In this document: positions 11,774 through 24,559 of the stretch, piece after piece
Layout: every line of letters begins with the position of its first letter
Position numbering within the stretch: position 1 is the first letter of the stretch
NCBI RefSeq assembly: GCF_002575655.3
Contig: NC_053037.3
Coordinates: 144,533,207 to 144,597,206, forward strand
Reading direction: 5' to 3'
Source: Aegilops tauschii subsp. strangulata
Taxonomy: Eukaryota; Streptophyta; Magnoliopsida; Poales; Poaceae
DNA: 64,000 bases
Program-made: the position numbers and the translations under genes
The notes under the pieces: model-generated
The model's input: only the letters and a program-made list of their open reading frames with translations
What the model was told of the DNA's origin: nothing
The model's database searches: none

Positions 11774-11814
11774 ATTTCTGGCGCTGTTGCCGGGGAGTCT
11801 ACGCACAAGTCAAG
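11774..11814 (+). repeat. Second copy of the primer-site segment in element E
   Basis: The 41-bp segment at 11705-11745 recurs here 69 bp further on, including TGGCGCTGTTGCCGGGG (11779-11795) with one C-to-T change. It is a tandem duplication of the primer site and its right flank. Confidence 0.85.
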
Positions 11815-12002
11815 ACATACCAAGTACCCATCACAAACTCTTATCCCTCGCATTACATTATTTGCCATTTGCCTCTCGTTTTCCTCTCCCCACTTCACCC
11901 TTGCCATTTTATTCGCCCTTCCTTCGTTCAATCTTGTGTTACCATGTGCCTTCTTTTTGCTTGCATCTTCGCTTGCTAAGAGTTTATGGATCCTCACCCA
12001 CT

Positions 12003-12792
12003 TGCTAATATCTTTAAGAGATCCAATTATGATGAACCTAGTTGAGTGCACTAGATTATCTTTATGAGGTTTTGCTTGAAATTCGTGAATCTAAAAATTG
12101 TGATGAAGTACTTTATGAAGCAATTCACGATAGATCTTTGAATAGAAAGCATGATTGCAATGATTTTATTATAAATTCTATTGATGTAAATTATGCTAAT
12201 AATATGCAAAACCCTAAGCTTGGGGATGCTAGTTTTGCTATGTCCTCTACTTGTTGCAATGATCATGATTGCGGTGATTCTTCTTATGATCTTGAAAATT
12301 TATTTAAGCCCCATGATGAATATGAGATTGATAATAATGTTTGCAATAATATTGAAAGTGGGTTTGGAAGAGTGTGAACTTTAGATCCCACATATTTGGA
12401 AAATGTTCAATATTATGATTTTTTTTGATAAAAGTGGGTTTGGAGAGGTCATGACTTTAGTTAATGTTGATCCCACTATTTTGGAAGAGTGTCAACTTCG
12501 CATGCATGTGGATCGTGTTGAAAATATTTTATGTGATAGATATTTTGTTAAATTTGCTTATGATCCCACATGTAATTATTATGAGAGAGGAAAATATGGT
12601 TGTAGAAATTTTCATGTTGCTAAATTACCTCTCGTTATGTTGAGATTGCTATTGTTTCTTTCGTCTTCCTTGCGTATGATAGTTTTTGCTTGCTATGATA
12701 ATTTATTTGCCTATAAGATGCCTATGCATAGGAAGTATGTTAGACTTAGATGTGTTTTTCATATGCTTTTTTATGCTCCCTTTTTGCTTTAA
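12003..12792 (+). pseudogene. Gag-region remnant of element E
   Basis: Plus-strand frames at 12042-12377 and 12403-12792 contain LDYLYEVLLEIRESKNCDEV, then acidic/Asn-rich sequence with several Cys, interrupted by stops. The composition is AT-rich and unlike a catalytic domain. It sits where gag would be in Athila-type elements. I infer a decayed gag or element-specific protein; no zinc knuckle is seen. Confidence 0.45.
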
Positions 12793-15626
12793 TTCTTGAC
12801 TTTGTTGTGAGCATCATTAAAATTATCAATGACTAGCTAGGGCCGTTAAACGATAGCGCTTGTTGGGAGGCAACCCAATTTTTTTTTTGTTTTTTTTGTT
12901 TTTGGGTTCTGTTTAGGAATAAATATTTGATCTAGCCTCTGGTTAGATTTGTTTTTATGTTTTAATTAGTGTTTGTGCCAAGTTAAACCTATAGATCTTC
13001 TTGGGTGATAGTTATTTGATCTTGCTGAAAATTCCAGAAACTTTCTGTTCACGAAAACAATTGTTAAAAATCACCAGAACGTGATAAAATACTGATTCCA
13101 ATTGCATAAGATCAATAAACAAACTATTTAGGTCTTCCTATTTTGGTAGAATTTTTGGAGTTCTAGAAGTTGCGTTAGTTACATATTACTACAGACTGTT
13201 CTGTTTTTGGCAGATTCTGTTTTTCGCGTGTTGTTTGCTTATTTTGATGAATCTATGGCTAGTAAAATAGTTTATAAACCATAGAGAAGTTGTAATACAG
13301 TAGGTTTAACACCAATATAAATAAAGAATGAGTTCAATACAGTACCTTGAAGTGGTGTTTTGTTTTCTTTCGCTAACGGAGCTCACGAGATTTTCTGTTG
13401 AGTTTTGCGTTGTGAAGTTTTCAAGTTTTGGGTAAAGATTTGATGGATTATGGAACAAGGAGTGGCAAGAGACTAAGCTTGGGGATGCCCAAGGCACCCC
13501 AAGGTAATCCAAGGACACCAAAAAGCTAAAGGTTGGGGATGCCCCGGAAGGCATCCCCTCTTTCGTCTTCGTCCATCGGTAACTTTACTTGGAGCTATAT
13601 TTTTATTCATCACATCATATGTGTTTTGCTTGGAGCGTCTTGTATAATTTGAGTCCTTGCTTTTTAGTTTACCACAATCATCTTTTCTGTACACATCTTT
13701 TGAGAGAGACACACATGATTCGGAATTTATTAGAATACTCTATGTGCTTCACTTATATCTTTTGAGCTATATAGTTTTGCCCTAATGCTTCACTTATATC
13801 TTTTAGAGCACGGTGGTGAATTTGTTTTATAGAAACTATTGTTCTCTCATGCTTCACTTATATTATTTTGAGAGTCCTACAAAACAGCATGGTAATTTGC
13901 TTAAATTGGGAAATTAGTCCTAATATGCTAGGCATTCAAAATTAGTAAAAACTTTCTTATGAGTGTGTTGAATACTAAGAAAAGTTTGATGCTTGATGAT
14001 TGTTTTGAGATATGGAGGTAGTGATATTAAAGTTGTGCTAGTTGAGTAGTTGTGAATTTGAGAAATACTTGTGTTGAAGTTTGCAAGTCCCGTAGCATGC
14101 ACGTATGGTAAACGTTGTGTAACAAATTTGAAACATGAGGTGTTCTTTGATTGTCCTCCTTATGAGTGGCGGTCGGGGACGAGCGATGGTCTTTTCATTC
14201 CAATCTATCCCCCTAGGAGCATGCGCGTAGTGCTTGGTTTTTGATGACTTGTATATTTTTGCAATAAGTATGTAATTTCTTTATGACTAATGTTGAGTCC
14301 ATGGATTATACGCACTCTTACCCTTCCATCATTGCTAGCCTCTTCGGTACCGTGCATTGCCTTTTCTCACCTTGAGAGTTGGTCAAACTTCGCCGGTGCA
14401 TCCAAACCCCGTGATACGATACGCTCTATCACACATAAACCTCATTATATCTTCCTCAAAACAGCCACCATACCTACCTATTATGGCATTTCCATAGCCA
14501 TTCCGAGATATATTTCCATGCAACTTTCCACCGTTCTGTTTATCATGACACATTCATCATTGTCATATTGCCTTGCATGATCATGTAGTTGACATCGTAT
14601 TTGTGGCAAAGCCACCATGCATATTATCATACATGTCACTCTTGATTCATTGCCCATCCCGGTACACCGCCGGAGGCATTCACGTAGAGTCATACTTTGT
14701 TCTAGTATCGAGTTGTAATCATTGAGTTGTAAATAAATAGAAGTGTGATGATCATCATTCATAGAGCATTGTCCCAAAAAAGAGAAAAAAAGAGAAAGGC
14801 CAAAAGAAAAAAAGGAAGGCCCAAAAAAAAGAAAATAAAAGAAAAGAAAAAGGGGCAATGCTACTATCTTTTTCCATACTTGTGCTTCAAAGTAGCACCA
14901 GGACCCTTATGATAGATAGTCTCTTGTTTTGTCACTTTCATATACTAGTGGGAATTTTTCGTTATAGAACTTGGCTTGTATATTCCAACAATGGGCTTCC
15001 TCAAATGCCCTAGGTCTTCGTGAGCAAGCAAGTTGGATGCACACCCACTTAGTTTCTTTTGTTGAGCTTTCATACATTTATAGCTCTAGTGCATCCGTTG
15101 CATGGAAATCCCTACTCCTCACATTAACATCAATTGATGGGCATCTCCATAGCCCGTTGATTAGCCGCGTTGATGTGAGACTTTATCCTTTTTTTCTTCT
15201 CCACATAACCCCCATCATTATATTCTATTCCACCCATAGTGCTATATCCATGGCTCACGCTCATGTATTGCGTGAAAGTTGAAAAAAGTTTGAGATTACT
15301 AAAGTATGAAACAATTGCTTGGCTTGTCATCGAGGTCGTGCATGATGAGAGCATTCTTGTGTGACGAAAATGGAGCATGACAAAACTATATGATTTTGTA
15401 GGGATGAACTTTCTTTGGCCATGTTATTTTGAGAAGACATAATTGCTTAGTTAGTATGCTTGAAGTATTATTACTTTTATGTCAATATTAAACTTTTATC
15501 TTGAATCTTTCGGATCTGAATATTCATACCACAATTAAGAGGGTTACATTGAAAATTATGCTAAGTAGCATTCCACATCAAAAATTCTGTTTTTATCATT
15601 TACCTACTCGAGGACGAGCAGGAATT
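12793..15626 (+). other. Non-coding interior of element E
   Basis: No long protein-like frame. It includes ggcgcttgttgggaggcaac near 12860, an aagcttggggatgcc phrase near 13476 that resembles the polypurine tract at 15627, and a purine-rich AAAAAGAG tract at 14772-14860. These are typical filler features of non-autonomous Athila-type elements. Confidence 0.6.
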
Positions 15627-15641
15627 AAGCTTGGGGATGCT
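15627..15641 (+). other. Polypurine tract of element E
   Basis: AAGCTTGGGGATGCT directly precedes the 3' LTR and is the expected primer for plus-strand DNA synthesis. Confidence 0.7.
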
Positions 15642-17228
15642 TGGTACGTCTCCAACGTATCTATAATTTTTGATTGTTCCATGCTATATTATATTCTGTT
15701 TTGGATGATTAATGGACTTTATTGTACACTTTTATATTATTTTTGGGACTAACCTATTAACCGGAGGCCCAGCCCAAATTGCTGTTTTATGCCTATTTCA
15801 GTGTTTCAAAGGAAAAGTATATCAAACGGAGTCCAAACGGAATGAAACCTTCGGGAACGTGATTTTCGGAACAAACGTGATCCAGAGGACTTGGAGTCTA
15901 CGTAAAGCAATCAACGAGGAGAGCACGAGGTAGGGGGGCGCGCCCACCTCCCCTAGGCGCGCCCTCCACCCTCGTGGGGCCCACGTTGCTCAACCGACGT
16001 ACTTCTTCCTCCTATATATACCCATACACCCTGGAAACATCATATACGGAGCCAAAACCCTAATTCCACCACCGCAACCTTCTGTACCCGTGAGATCCCA
16101 TCTTGGGGCCTTTTCCGGCGTCCTGCCGGAGGGGGCATTGATCACGGAGGGCTTCTACATCAACACCATAGCCTCTCCGATTATGTGTGAGTAGTTTACC
16201 TCAGACCTTCGGGTCCATAGTTATTAGCTAGATGGCTTCTTCTCTCTCTTTGGATCTCAATACAAAGTTCTCCTCGATTCTCTTGGAGATCTATTTGATG
16301 TAATTCTTCTTTTGCGGTGTGTTTGTTGAGACCGATGAATTGTGGGTTTATGATCAAGTTTATCTATGAACAATATTTGAATCTCCTCTGAATTCTTTTA
16401 TGTATGATTGGTTATCTTTGCAAGTCTCTTCGAATTATCAGTTTGGTTTGGCCTACTATATTGATCTTTCTTGCAATGGGAGAAGTGCTTAGCTTTGGGT
16501 TCAATCTTGCGGTGTCCTTTCCCAGTGACAGCAGGGGCAGCAAGGCACGTATTGTATTGTTGCCATCGAGGATAAAAAGATGGGGTTTATATCATATTTC
16601 ATGAGTTTATCCCTCTACATCATGTCATCTTGCTTAAAGCATTACTCTGTTCTGTTGAACTTAATACTCTAGATGCATGCTGGATAGCGGTCGATGTGTG
16701 GAGTAATAGTAGTAGATGCAGAATCGTTTCGGTCTACTTGTCGTGGACGTGATGCCTATATACATGATCATACCTAGATATTCTCATAACTATGCTCAAT
16801 TCTATCAATTGCTCGACAGTAATTTGTTCACCCACCGTAATACTTATGCTCTTGAGAGAAGCCACTAGTGAAACCTATGGCCCCCGGGTCTATTCTCCAT
16901 CATATTAATCTTCCAACACTTAGCTATTTTATTGCCATTTATTTTTACTTTGCATCTTTATTTCTCTTTATCATAAAAATACCAAAAATATTATCTTATC
17001 ATATCTATCAGATATCACTCTCGTAAGTGACCATGAAGGGATTGACAACCCCTTTATCGCGTTGGTTGCGAGGTTCTTATTTGTTTGTGTAGGTGCGTGG
17101 GACTCGAGCGTGGCCTCCTACTGGATTGATACCTTGGTTCTCAAAAACTGAGGGAAATACTTACGCTACTTTACTACATCACCCTTTCCTCTTCAAGGGA
17201 AAACCAACGCAGTGCTCAAGAGGTAGCA
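15642..17228 (+). mobile_element. 3' LTR of element E
   Basis: 1587 bp, TGGTACGTC to AGAGGTAGCA, near-identical to 10108-11698. The third base differs (TGG here, TGA in the 5' LTR). Confidence 0.95.
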
Positions 17229-17233
17229 ATCTA

Positions 17234-17526
17234 CCTCGAGATCATAATGGCTAAACCCTAGTTGTCTAGCCAATGAGAATTTTGATATCCTCTATGGACT
17301 AAACCCTTCGGTTTATATACACACTGGAGGGGCCTAGGGTTGTACATAGCCGGTTTGTGGGGGAAGGAAACAACATATCCGGACACCAAATCTTGCTGTC
17401 CACACATACAAGAGTCCTACCCGGACACGGGGGAAAAGTCTTCTGCTTGTATGTTCACGGCCCATCAGTCCGACCCATATCAAATAGCCCGGACACCCGA
17501 GGACCCCCTAGTCTAGGACTCCCTCA
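17234..17526 (-). mobile_element. 3' LTR of element D, inner part
   Basis: Continues the LTR broken at 10107 and ends GACTCCCTCA. In the element's direction the LTR starts TGAGGGAGTCC. The next bases, gtagcccccgaac, read on the minus strand as the purine-rich GTTCGGGGGCTAC, a good polypurine tract. Confidence 0.8.
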
Positions 17527-17757
17527 GTAGCCCCCGAACTTTCCTTCAATGACGATGTAGTATCCGGCTTTGTGTCTTCGGCTTTGCAAGGCAGGTTCTT
17601 CATCATACTTCGGATGGATGACAGTCCGGTTTTAACCTTCATATTTTGCCTTTATGACTCCTTCCCCGTCGTCGCCTCGATTCCACGCACCGGGCGAATG
17701 CGAACGGTCCACAATAAATTTTTACAAATACACCCATAACCGTACAAGGACAGCGCC

Positions 17758-17766
17758 TATATAAAG
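17758..17766 (+). promoter_or_regulatory. TATA box of the antisense gene in element D
   Basis: TATATAAAG lies 76 nt before the ATG at 17834 on the plus strand, opposite to pol. Similar boxes stand at about the same distance from the antisense ORFs of elements C and B. Confidence 0.6.
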
Positions 17767-17833
17767 AGGCTAGATCCCCTAAATGCAATCCACATCTCGC
17801 AAAGAATGTCAGGACCAGCCACAAAACCAAAAC

Positions 17834-20432
17834 ATGGCCAGCGCCCCTGGCTCTTCTTCACGCCCTCATGGCCCTCAAGAGGGTGATTGGCAGAGCTGCT
17901 CTATATCCCATCTTTAGCTGAGCCGTCTCCAGACACAGGGATATCTTCCCCTCGCAGATCTAGTCTCTGTGCGAGCGAGGTTGGCTTCGATTGGCAATGA
18001 CGCATTAGCAGAGAATTTCCCCAACCCCAATAAGGAGGAGAGAGTGTGCTTCGTTCCGTTTCTCTTGCGGGGCTTAGGATTTCCGATCCATCCCTTTCTC
18101 AGGGGCCTGTTGGAGTTTTACGGGATCCAACTGCATAACCTCACCCCGGGTTCGATTCTACACATCTCAGGCTTCGTCGCGCTCTGCGAACTGTTTCTGG
18201 GCTGCGAGGCTCATTTTGAACTATGGAGAAAGTTCTTTTGCCTCGTCCCTTGCCATCGAGGGTGCACCATATTCAAAGTGGGCGGCGCCAAAGTATGGGG
18301 CATAGCCGGATCAGGCTACCCAATCAGAACTCCCAAAGAGGTTTCCCAAGAATGGTCTTCGGAGTGGTTTTACATTGATGACGTCCCACTTCTGGACCCA
18401 GTTCGGCGTGGCCTCCCCAAATTTTCTAGTGCTCCTTTGAAGAAACGCCTCAACTGGTGTCCTCGGAGTCCCAAGGAGGAAGACAGTGCGCAAATAAAAG
18501 GGTTGGTCAGCAAGGTCAGATTACTAGCTCATACCGAGCTCTCGATAATCGAGGTCATGGCCATTGCAATAAAACGATGTGTTCAGCCCCTTCAATCCAG
18601 AGTAACTCCTCTATGGTGTTATAACGGAGAGGACGATGCATCTCGTTACCGACGCAAAGGTCCGGATACCCCAGCCGAACTGGCCATGATCCTGGCCGAT
18701 CTATATAAGTGGGAAAAAGAAGACTTCCTCCGCTTAAACTGTCGAGAAGGTTATTCCATGTACAACCCCATTGAATGGGTAAGATTTTGATTATCAGTGC
18801 TGTTTTATTGCTATCATGGCACACTAATCAAATTGTTCTTGTTGTCTTTAAAACAGTCATGGAGGAAGATGATCGAGGACGTTCGCTGTCCTGCCCCATA
18901 GCCAGAGGATCATAATTGCACCGAAGACCCTGGCTTCTATGAGGATCTGGATATATACATAGAGTTCGATGATGGAGTATTTTATCAGGCGAGCCTTGAC
19001 GGCTCGGAAGTGGCTATTACAGCCGACTACCCCCACCCTTATTCCTTCTCCATCATAAGTATTCAAAAAGCTTCTTCAAAAAGAACCCCTTACTTGCACC
19101 TTATCCATTGTACTAAAACTGTACTTCATAGGACCGGCGCTCGGCAAGCCGCACTACCTCAAGGGCGGACTCTACGCGGGGCGATCGTTCGAAACGAAAG
19201 GAAACCGGGAGCGCTGTCGAGCCTTCTCCTCCTTCAAGGAGGTATGTCCTTTGATATATGCCTAAGCATGAGATTGGATTGTTAAAATCCTCCTCTACCT
19301 TTGTTTCAGTAGGAGTGTGCGACAAACCATGGGAAAACGCCCTGCTAGCCGGATGTTAGCTAATCCGACACCGGACTCGTCAACTAGGACGAGGGCTAAT
19401 ACAGTGCTGGCTCCGCCTCTTCAAGAGGATTCCGATGACATATCTGTCATGAATTCCAAGGTAGAGAGCGTAACGAATCACCGTCGACTGAAAGAGGCCA
19501 TGCGCGCACCAGTTTTCTCCGAACAGGAATTTACCTCACTCAGCTCCGTGGATGCTTATATCCGAGCTGCCCGGGACGGACTTGCTGGAGTTACTCAACT
19601 ATTTTTGAAGGATATGCAGGTAATAATTCTTGCAAATAGATATATTACAGTAGCCCCAGAGACTTAAAGCGGTTAAGCCAACCGATTTAAGGATTGTTAT
19701 AACTTGCGGGTTCTCAGGAAGAAGAACAACACGCTGTCCCAAGAGCTGAAGACGAACCAGGCGAAGCTGAATGCCATCACCACAGAGCTTGCGGAGATGA
19801 AAAAGGCCACAATGACCACTAATCAGATGAACAAGCTTGAGGAGGAAAAGGATAAGCAAGCCCAAGAGATAAAGAGCTTAAAGGCTCAGTTATCGGCCGC
19901 ACGAAAAGAAAATGAGAAATTGAAAGGCGGCATATTCGGTATGACCTTTAGAACCATCAGAGAGACTCATATTAGTCCATAATTTGGATTGTCATAACTC
20001 TGTTGCTGCAGGTCGATTAACTGGTCGGCTTGAAGAAGAAGTATCCTAATTTCGAGGCGACGTGCTTAAGGAGCCGTCCGTGGTGCATGAGCAGGCCCGT
20101 AAAGCTATGAGAAGTATGGCCAAGGCTTTATGGCCATCCGATACCCCTCCAGAAAGTGTGGAGGGTTTGGCGAGCCTGTTCAAAGGTGGCCGGCGCCGCT
20201 TTGAGCTATGGAAGGCGTCCGCATGCTATGAAGGCGCACAAGAAGCCTGGGCGATGGTGAAAAACGCTTTACTAAGTTAGATCCAAATCATATGGCCCGA
20301 GTGGGACCGCAGGGACCAGACGGGAAAGAAATTCTGGTGAACTTGGTGTATGACCAAGTAATGATAGCCGCGAAATATTCGCAAGAAGACTGTAGTTTAG
20401 ACAGTCTTATAGATGGTATAGATAAGGAGTAG
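17834..20432 (+). pseudogene. Antisense Transposase_28-type coiled-coil gene of element D
   Basis: The first exon is 17834-18778 and starts MASAPGSSSR. It contains the domain Pfam calls putative gypsy-type transposon (Transposase_28): LLRGLGFPIHPFLRGLLEFY, GIQLHNLTPGSILHISGFVA, then LCELFLGCEAHFELWRKFF. A GT-AG intron joins IEW (18778) to SWRKMIED (18857) in phase. Later exons encode a basic Ser/Arg region near 19131-19240, a long coiled coil near 19700-19940 (ELKTNQAKLNAITTELAEMK and heptads after it) and a C-terminal part near 20010-20432. Stops at 17915-17917 and 18899-18901 and a one-base loss near 20265 break it. It is convergent to pol and has its own TATA box. Function in the element is unknown. 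Confidence 0.75.
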
Positions 20433-21246
20433 GCATTTGACTCAATGTATCAATGTACTTTATGATCAACCTTATCTCCAGCCGAACATGTCAAAAAATT
20501 GTCATCGCAGGCCTTCGGCTTTAACCTCCAAACCAAGAAGGTGGAGTGTTTCTGGATACTATTATGGAATGTAAAAAACATTCATTATGTCCAGGAACTA
20601 GGCAATCCAGTCATATTGCTCGAACAAACAAAAATCTAGTTCGGGGAGGTATGTTATATTACATATGTAAGAAACATCTTCCAAGGAGAATAGTTCCGTT
20701 AAGGGTTCCTTTCCTTGGGTTGGCATGCTTTAATTTTGCGTGCCTAGGCTTTGATCTGAATTACAGGGAAAGGCCCCGCATTGTTTTTCCAAAAAGTTAC
20801 AGGAATGAAACAAACTGTCGTTACTTTCCGACCAATTATTCTCTTAAGAACTCTAACTTTCGATTTCACCCATCTGAGGTACAAGTCCGGATTACCCGGT
20901 TGTAACAATCGCAAAGGTGCTCCCTTTACACCCTAGCCGAACAATCGGGAACGTAGGGTATAAACACAGGAGCGAGGCAACCCAGCTTGGCAAAAACTTA
21001 AGTCATAGAGGTGCATATAATGGAAAAAAGTGTATATAACAAATGGCATATTTAATGTAAGCTCTATGCTATTAATAATAAGCTTCGTCAAAGAAGCCCC
21101 CAGTCATAGTGGGGTATATACATTTAAAGATGTGTACCCCTAATAGTTCGGAATACCCAGACATACACTGGGAAGGATATAGGAAAAAAAGGAAGAAAAG
21201 AGAGAGAGAAAGAAAACAAAAGGACAAAGAAAAGGATGTGGCCGAA
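20433..21246. other. Spacer between convergent genes of element D
   Basis: No protein-like frame. It separates the end of the antisense gene from the end of pol and would hold the 3' ends of both transcripts. A purine-rich GAAAAAAAGG stretch lies at 21180-21235. Confidence 0.5.
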
Positions 21247-21348
21247 CTATGCGTAGAATCTTCGGAGCCGAGCAGCGTTCCAAGGATTCGGCTCGAGGCG
21301 ATTGTCTGATGCATTACAAAGGCGATAGGCTCGTCCTGTGAGAACTTC
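21247..21348 (-). pseudogene. C-terminal tail of element D integrase
   Basis: Reads DEVLTGRAYRLCNASDN followed by RLEPNPWNAARLRRFYA and a TAG at 21249-21247. It joins in sense to the integrase part ending at 25568 (KWEGPFI), across the solo LTR. This fixes the end of pol. Confidence 0.8.
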
Positions 21349-21897
21349 GTCTATGTAACGCCCACGATGCGGCTATATCTCCCACGTGTCGAGGCACGAC
21401 TTAGAGGCATAACCGCATAGTGGTTTTGTCGCAAGAAGGGTCATCTTCACACAATCCCATGTAATGAACAAGAATGGGATAAAGAGTTGGCTTACAATCG
21501 CCACTTCACACAATACATAAATATCATTCATATATCATCCAAAATACAATCATATAGACCGGTTACGGTCAAAATCCAGATGAAAATAAGACAACCCCAA
21601 ATGCTAGATTCCCGATCGTCCCAACTGGGCTCCACTACTGATCATCAGGAAAAGACACGTAGTAACGACCACGTTCCTCGTCGAACTCCCACTTGAGATC
21701 GACGCCATCATCTGCACTAGCATCGTCGGCACCTGCAACTGGTGTTGGAAGTATCTGCGAGTCACGGGGACTCAGCAATCTCACACCCGCGAGATCAAGA
21801 CTATTTAAGCTTATAGGACAAGGAGGTGCAAAGAGGTGGAGCTGCAGCGGCAAAAGCATATATGGTGGCTAACTTGCGCAAATGAGAGCGAGAAGAG

Positions 21898-24480
21898 AAG
21901 CAATGGAACGGACGTCATCTAGCAATGACCAAGAAGAGGTCCTGAACACCTACTTACGTCATACATAACACAGACCGTGTTCACTTCCCGGACTCCGCCG
22001 AGAAGAGACCATCACGGCTACACACGCACCTGGTGTATTTTAATTGGGTCAAGTGACAAGTTATCTACAACCGGACATTAACAAATTCCCATCTGCCTCA
22101 TAACCGCGGGCACGGCTTTCGAAAGATAATACCCTGCAGGGGTGTCCCAACTTAGCCCATCATAAGCTCTCACGGTCAACGAAGGATAAACCTTCTCCCG
22201 GAAAGACCCGATCAGTCTCGGAATTCCGGTTTACAAGACATCTCGACAATGGTAAAACAAGACCAGCAAAGCCTCCCGAATGTGCCGACAAATCCCGATA
22301 GGAGCTGCACATATCTCGTTCTCAGGGCACACCGGATTGTCCAAGCTTCCGATAGGCCAGACCAGAGTTGCCCCTGGTGGCCACCGGCGACTGACAGTTT
22401 GGACCAATACTCAGAGGAGCACTGGCCCGGGGGTTTAAAATAAAGATGACCCTCGGGCTCTAGAAAACCCGGGGAAAAAGGTATAGGTCGCAAATGGTAA
22501 AACCAAGGTTGGGCCTTGCTGGAGGAGTTTTATTCAAGGCGAACTGTCAAGGGGGTCCCATAAATCACCCGACCGCGTAAGGAACGCAAACTCAAGGAAC
22601 ATAACCCCGGTTAAACAGTAACTAGGGCGGCAAGAGTGGAACAAAACACCAGGCATAAGGCCGAGCCTTCCACCCTTTACCAAAATATATAGATGCATTA
22701 ATTAAATAAGAGATATTGTGATATCCCAACGTATCCATGTTCCGACATGGAACAAACTTCAACTTCACCTGCAACTAGCAACGCTATAAGAGGGGCTGAG
22801 CAAAAGCGGTAACATAGCCAAACAACGGTTTGCTAGGAAAGGATGGTTAGGGGCTGACATGGCTAAAATAGGAGACATGATATAGCAAGTGATAGGTAGC
22901 GAGCATGGCAATAGATCGAACAACTAGCATAGCTAAGATAGAAGTGATTTCGAGGGGTGGTCATCTTGCCTGCAAGATTCTCAGAGTTGTCGAAAGCTTG
23001 ATCCTCGTAAGCGTACTCGACAGGTTCCTCGTTCATGAACTCGTCTCCCGGCTCTACCCAAAACAAGAACACAAACAAACGGAACCACAATCAACAACGA
23101 GAAATGCGCAAGCAACATGATGCAAAACATGTATGATATGCAAGATATGATATGCGATGCATATGCGTGCTCCGGAAGGAAAATGATGAACATGGCAGTA
23201 ATTTGGCAAACCAAGCATGCCACTGGAAAGATGAGATGATTTCGGTCGAAATCGATATAAAGATCACCGGAATCGGATGCACGGTTTGCAAATGGCAAGC
23301 AAAACAAGAATGACACTAATCTGCGATAAACAGCAAGATAGCATTTAAAATACAACAAGTAACAATGCTACAGCACCCCAATATAGCAACAAAGCATATG
23401 ACAGTAGTCTACAGGAGATGCTTGACAAAAGATGAACACTGAGCTACAGCTAGTTCACAACATATCAAGCTCAAACAAGCATGGCAAAAGTGCAAAAGAT
23501 TACAGGTTCACAGACTTGGTGAAAAACTGGACATGGCAGAAATCAGCATCAGGTAGCAATGTTCAGAGCACGAAATCAACATGCTACAGGAACTTAACGT
23601 AGCAAAACAAGGCATGGTAGTGTTCTACTAAATGCACATGACAAAAGTCCCTTACTGACCATAAGCCAAAAAGGACCAGAAGATATGATGGCAGGCATGT
23701 AAACATAGCAAGTTTCGTTATCAGGTTTCAGACTTAGCAGAAAACAGAGCATGGCAGAAATATTAATATGTAGGCCTCTTTGTGAGCTTGATGCACTCAC
23801 TACAGAGCAATGCATGACAAACCAAGCATACCTACAGCAAGATGGCATGTTTATGAAGCTATCCATGGCAAGAACAATTGCATAGCATGTATGCATAAAC
23901 TACAATAAGCTTGGCAAAAATGCATATCATGTTAAGAATCTGCCAGAAATATTTTATAGCAAAAGTAGAGCAAGATTGAGTCATGCTATGGTACTCTAAA
24001 ATTGCAAACAATTGCAGGAATGGATCAATTACAACTATATCTACAAAACATCCTTACTGAACATCTCCAAAATATGCATGGATCTCTCTGTAGCATCAAG
24101 TTTACATGGCAACAAAATTACAGCAGACTAGGACTTGGAGAAATCACTAAGTCCCTGAAATCAGAAATATTACGGGGCCTACTTTGCATGCTTGTGCTAG
24201 TCACCACATAGATCACAAAAATACATGGACTACACCACTGGAAAGATGGCATGGCATACTTCAAAACACATGTAGAGCTCATGCTCAAAAGATGCACAGA
24301 ATAAATGATAAAAAAATGACAAATCTCCAAGTTCTGATAAGAACCAGAGAATAACAGCAACTAGCCCTCTTCCAACGAAGATTTGGGCATCAAGATGACC
24401 TCTAATGAAAATGGTGCAATTGAACAAAATGAAGAGCATCACGAGGCGAACAATCTGACATATTACACGCGCGAATCGGA
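21898..24480. other. Non-coding body of the solo LTR
   Basis: AT-rich, CATGGCA- and AAGCAT-rich sequence with no protein-like frame. Many short phrases (acatggcaag, agcatggcaaa, gatatgatatgc) recur, so it looks like slowly diverged local repeats. Confidence 0.5.
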
Positions 24481-24559
24481 GCTATATGCACGAAGTTATC
24501 GCATCTCGAACAGGAGCACATGCTGATGAATTCTGGGACTTAGGAAAAAAAGAGGCGAG

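Larger units (their letters stand above)
10108..17228 (+). mobile_element. Element E: young non-autonomous Athila-type element
   Basis: Complete insertion of 7121 bp with a perfect 5-bp target duplication ATCTA (10103-10107 and 17229-17233). The two LTRs differ by about nine substitutions and one 4-bp indel by eye (about 0.6%). At the commonly used grass rate of 1.3e-8 per site per year this implies roughly 0.2 million years. The primer site TGGCGCCGTTGCCGGGG is the Athila-type (tRNA-Asp-like) phrase. The 3.9-kb interior has no protease, RT or integrase, so it must be moved by proteins of another element. It resembles cereal Sabrina/WHAM-type families, but the name is not proven. Confidence 0.94.
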
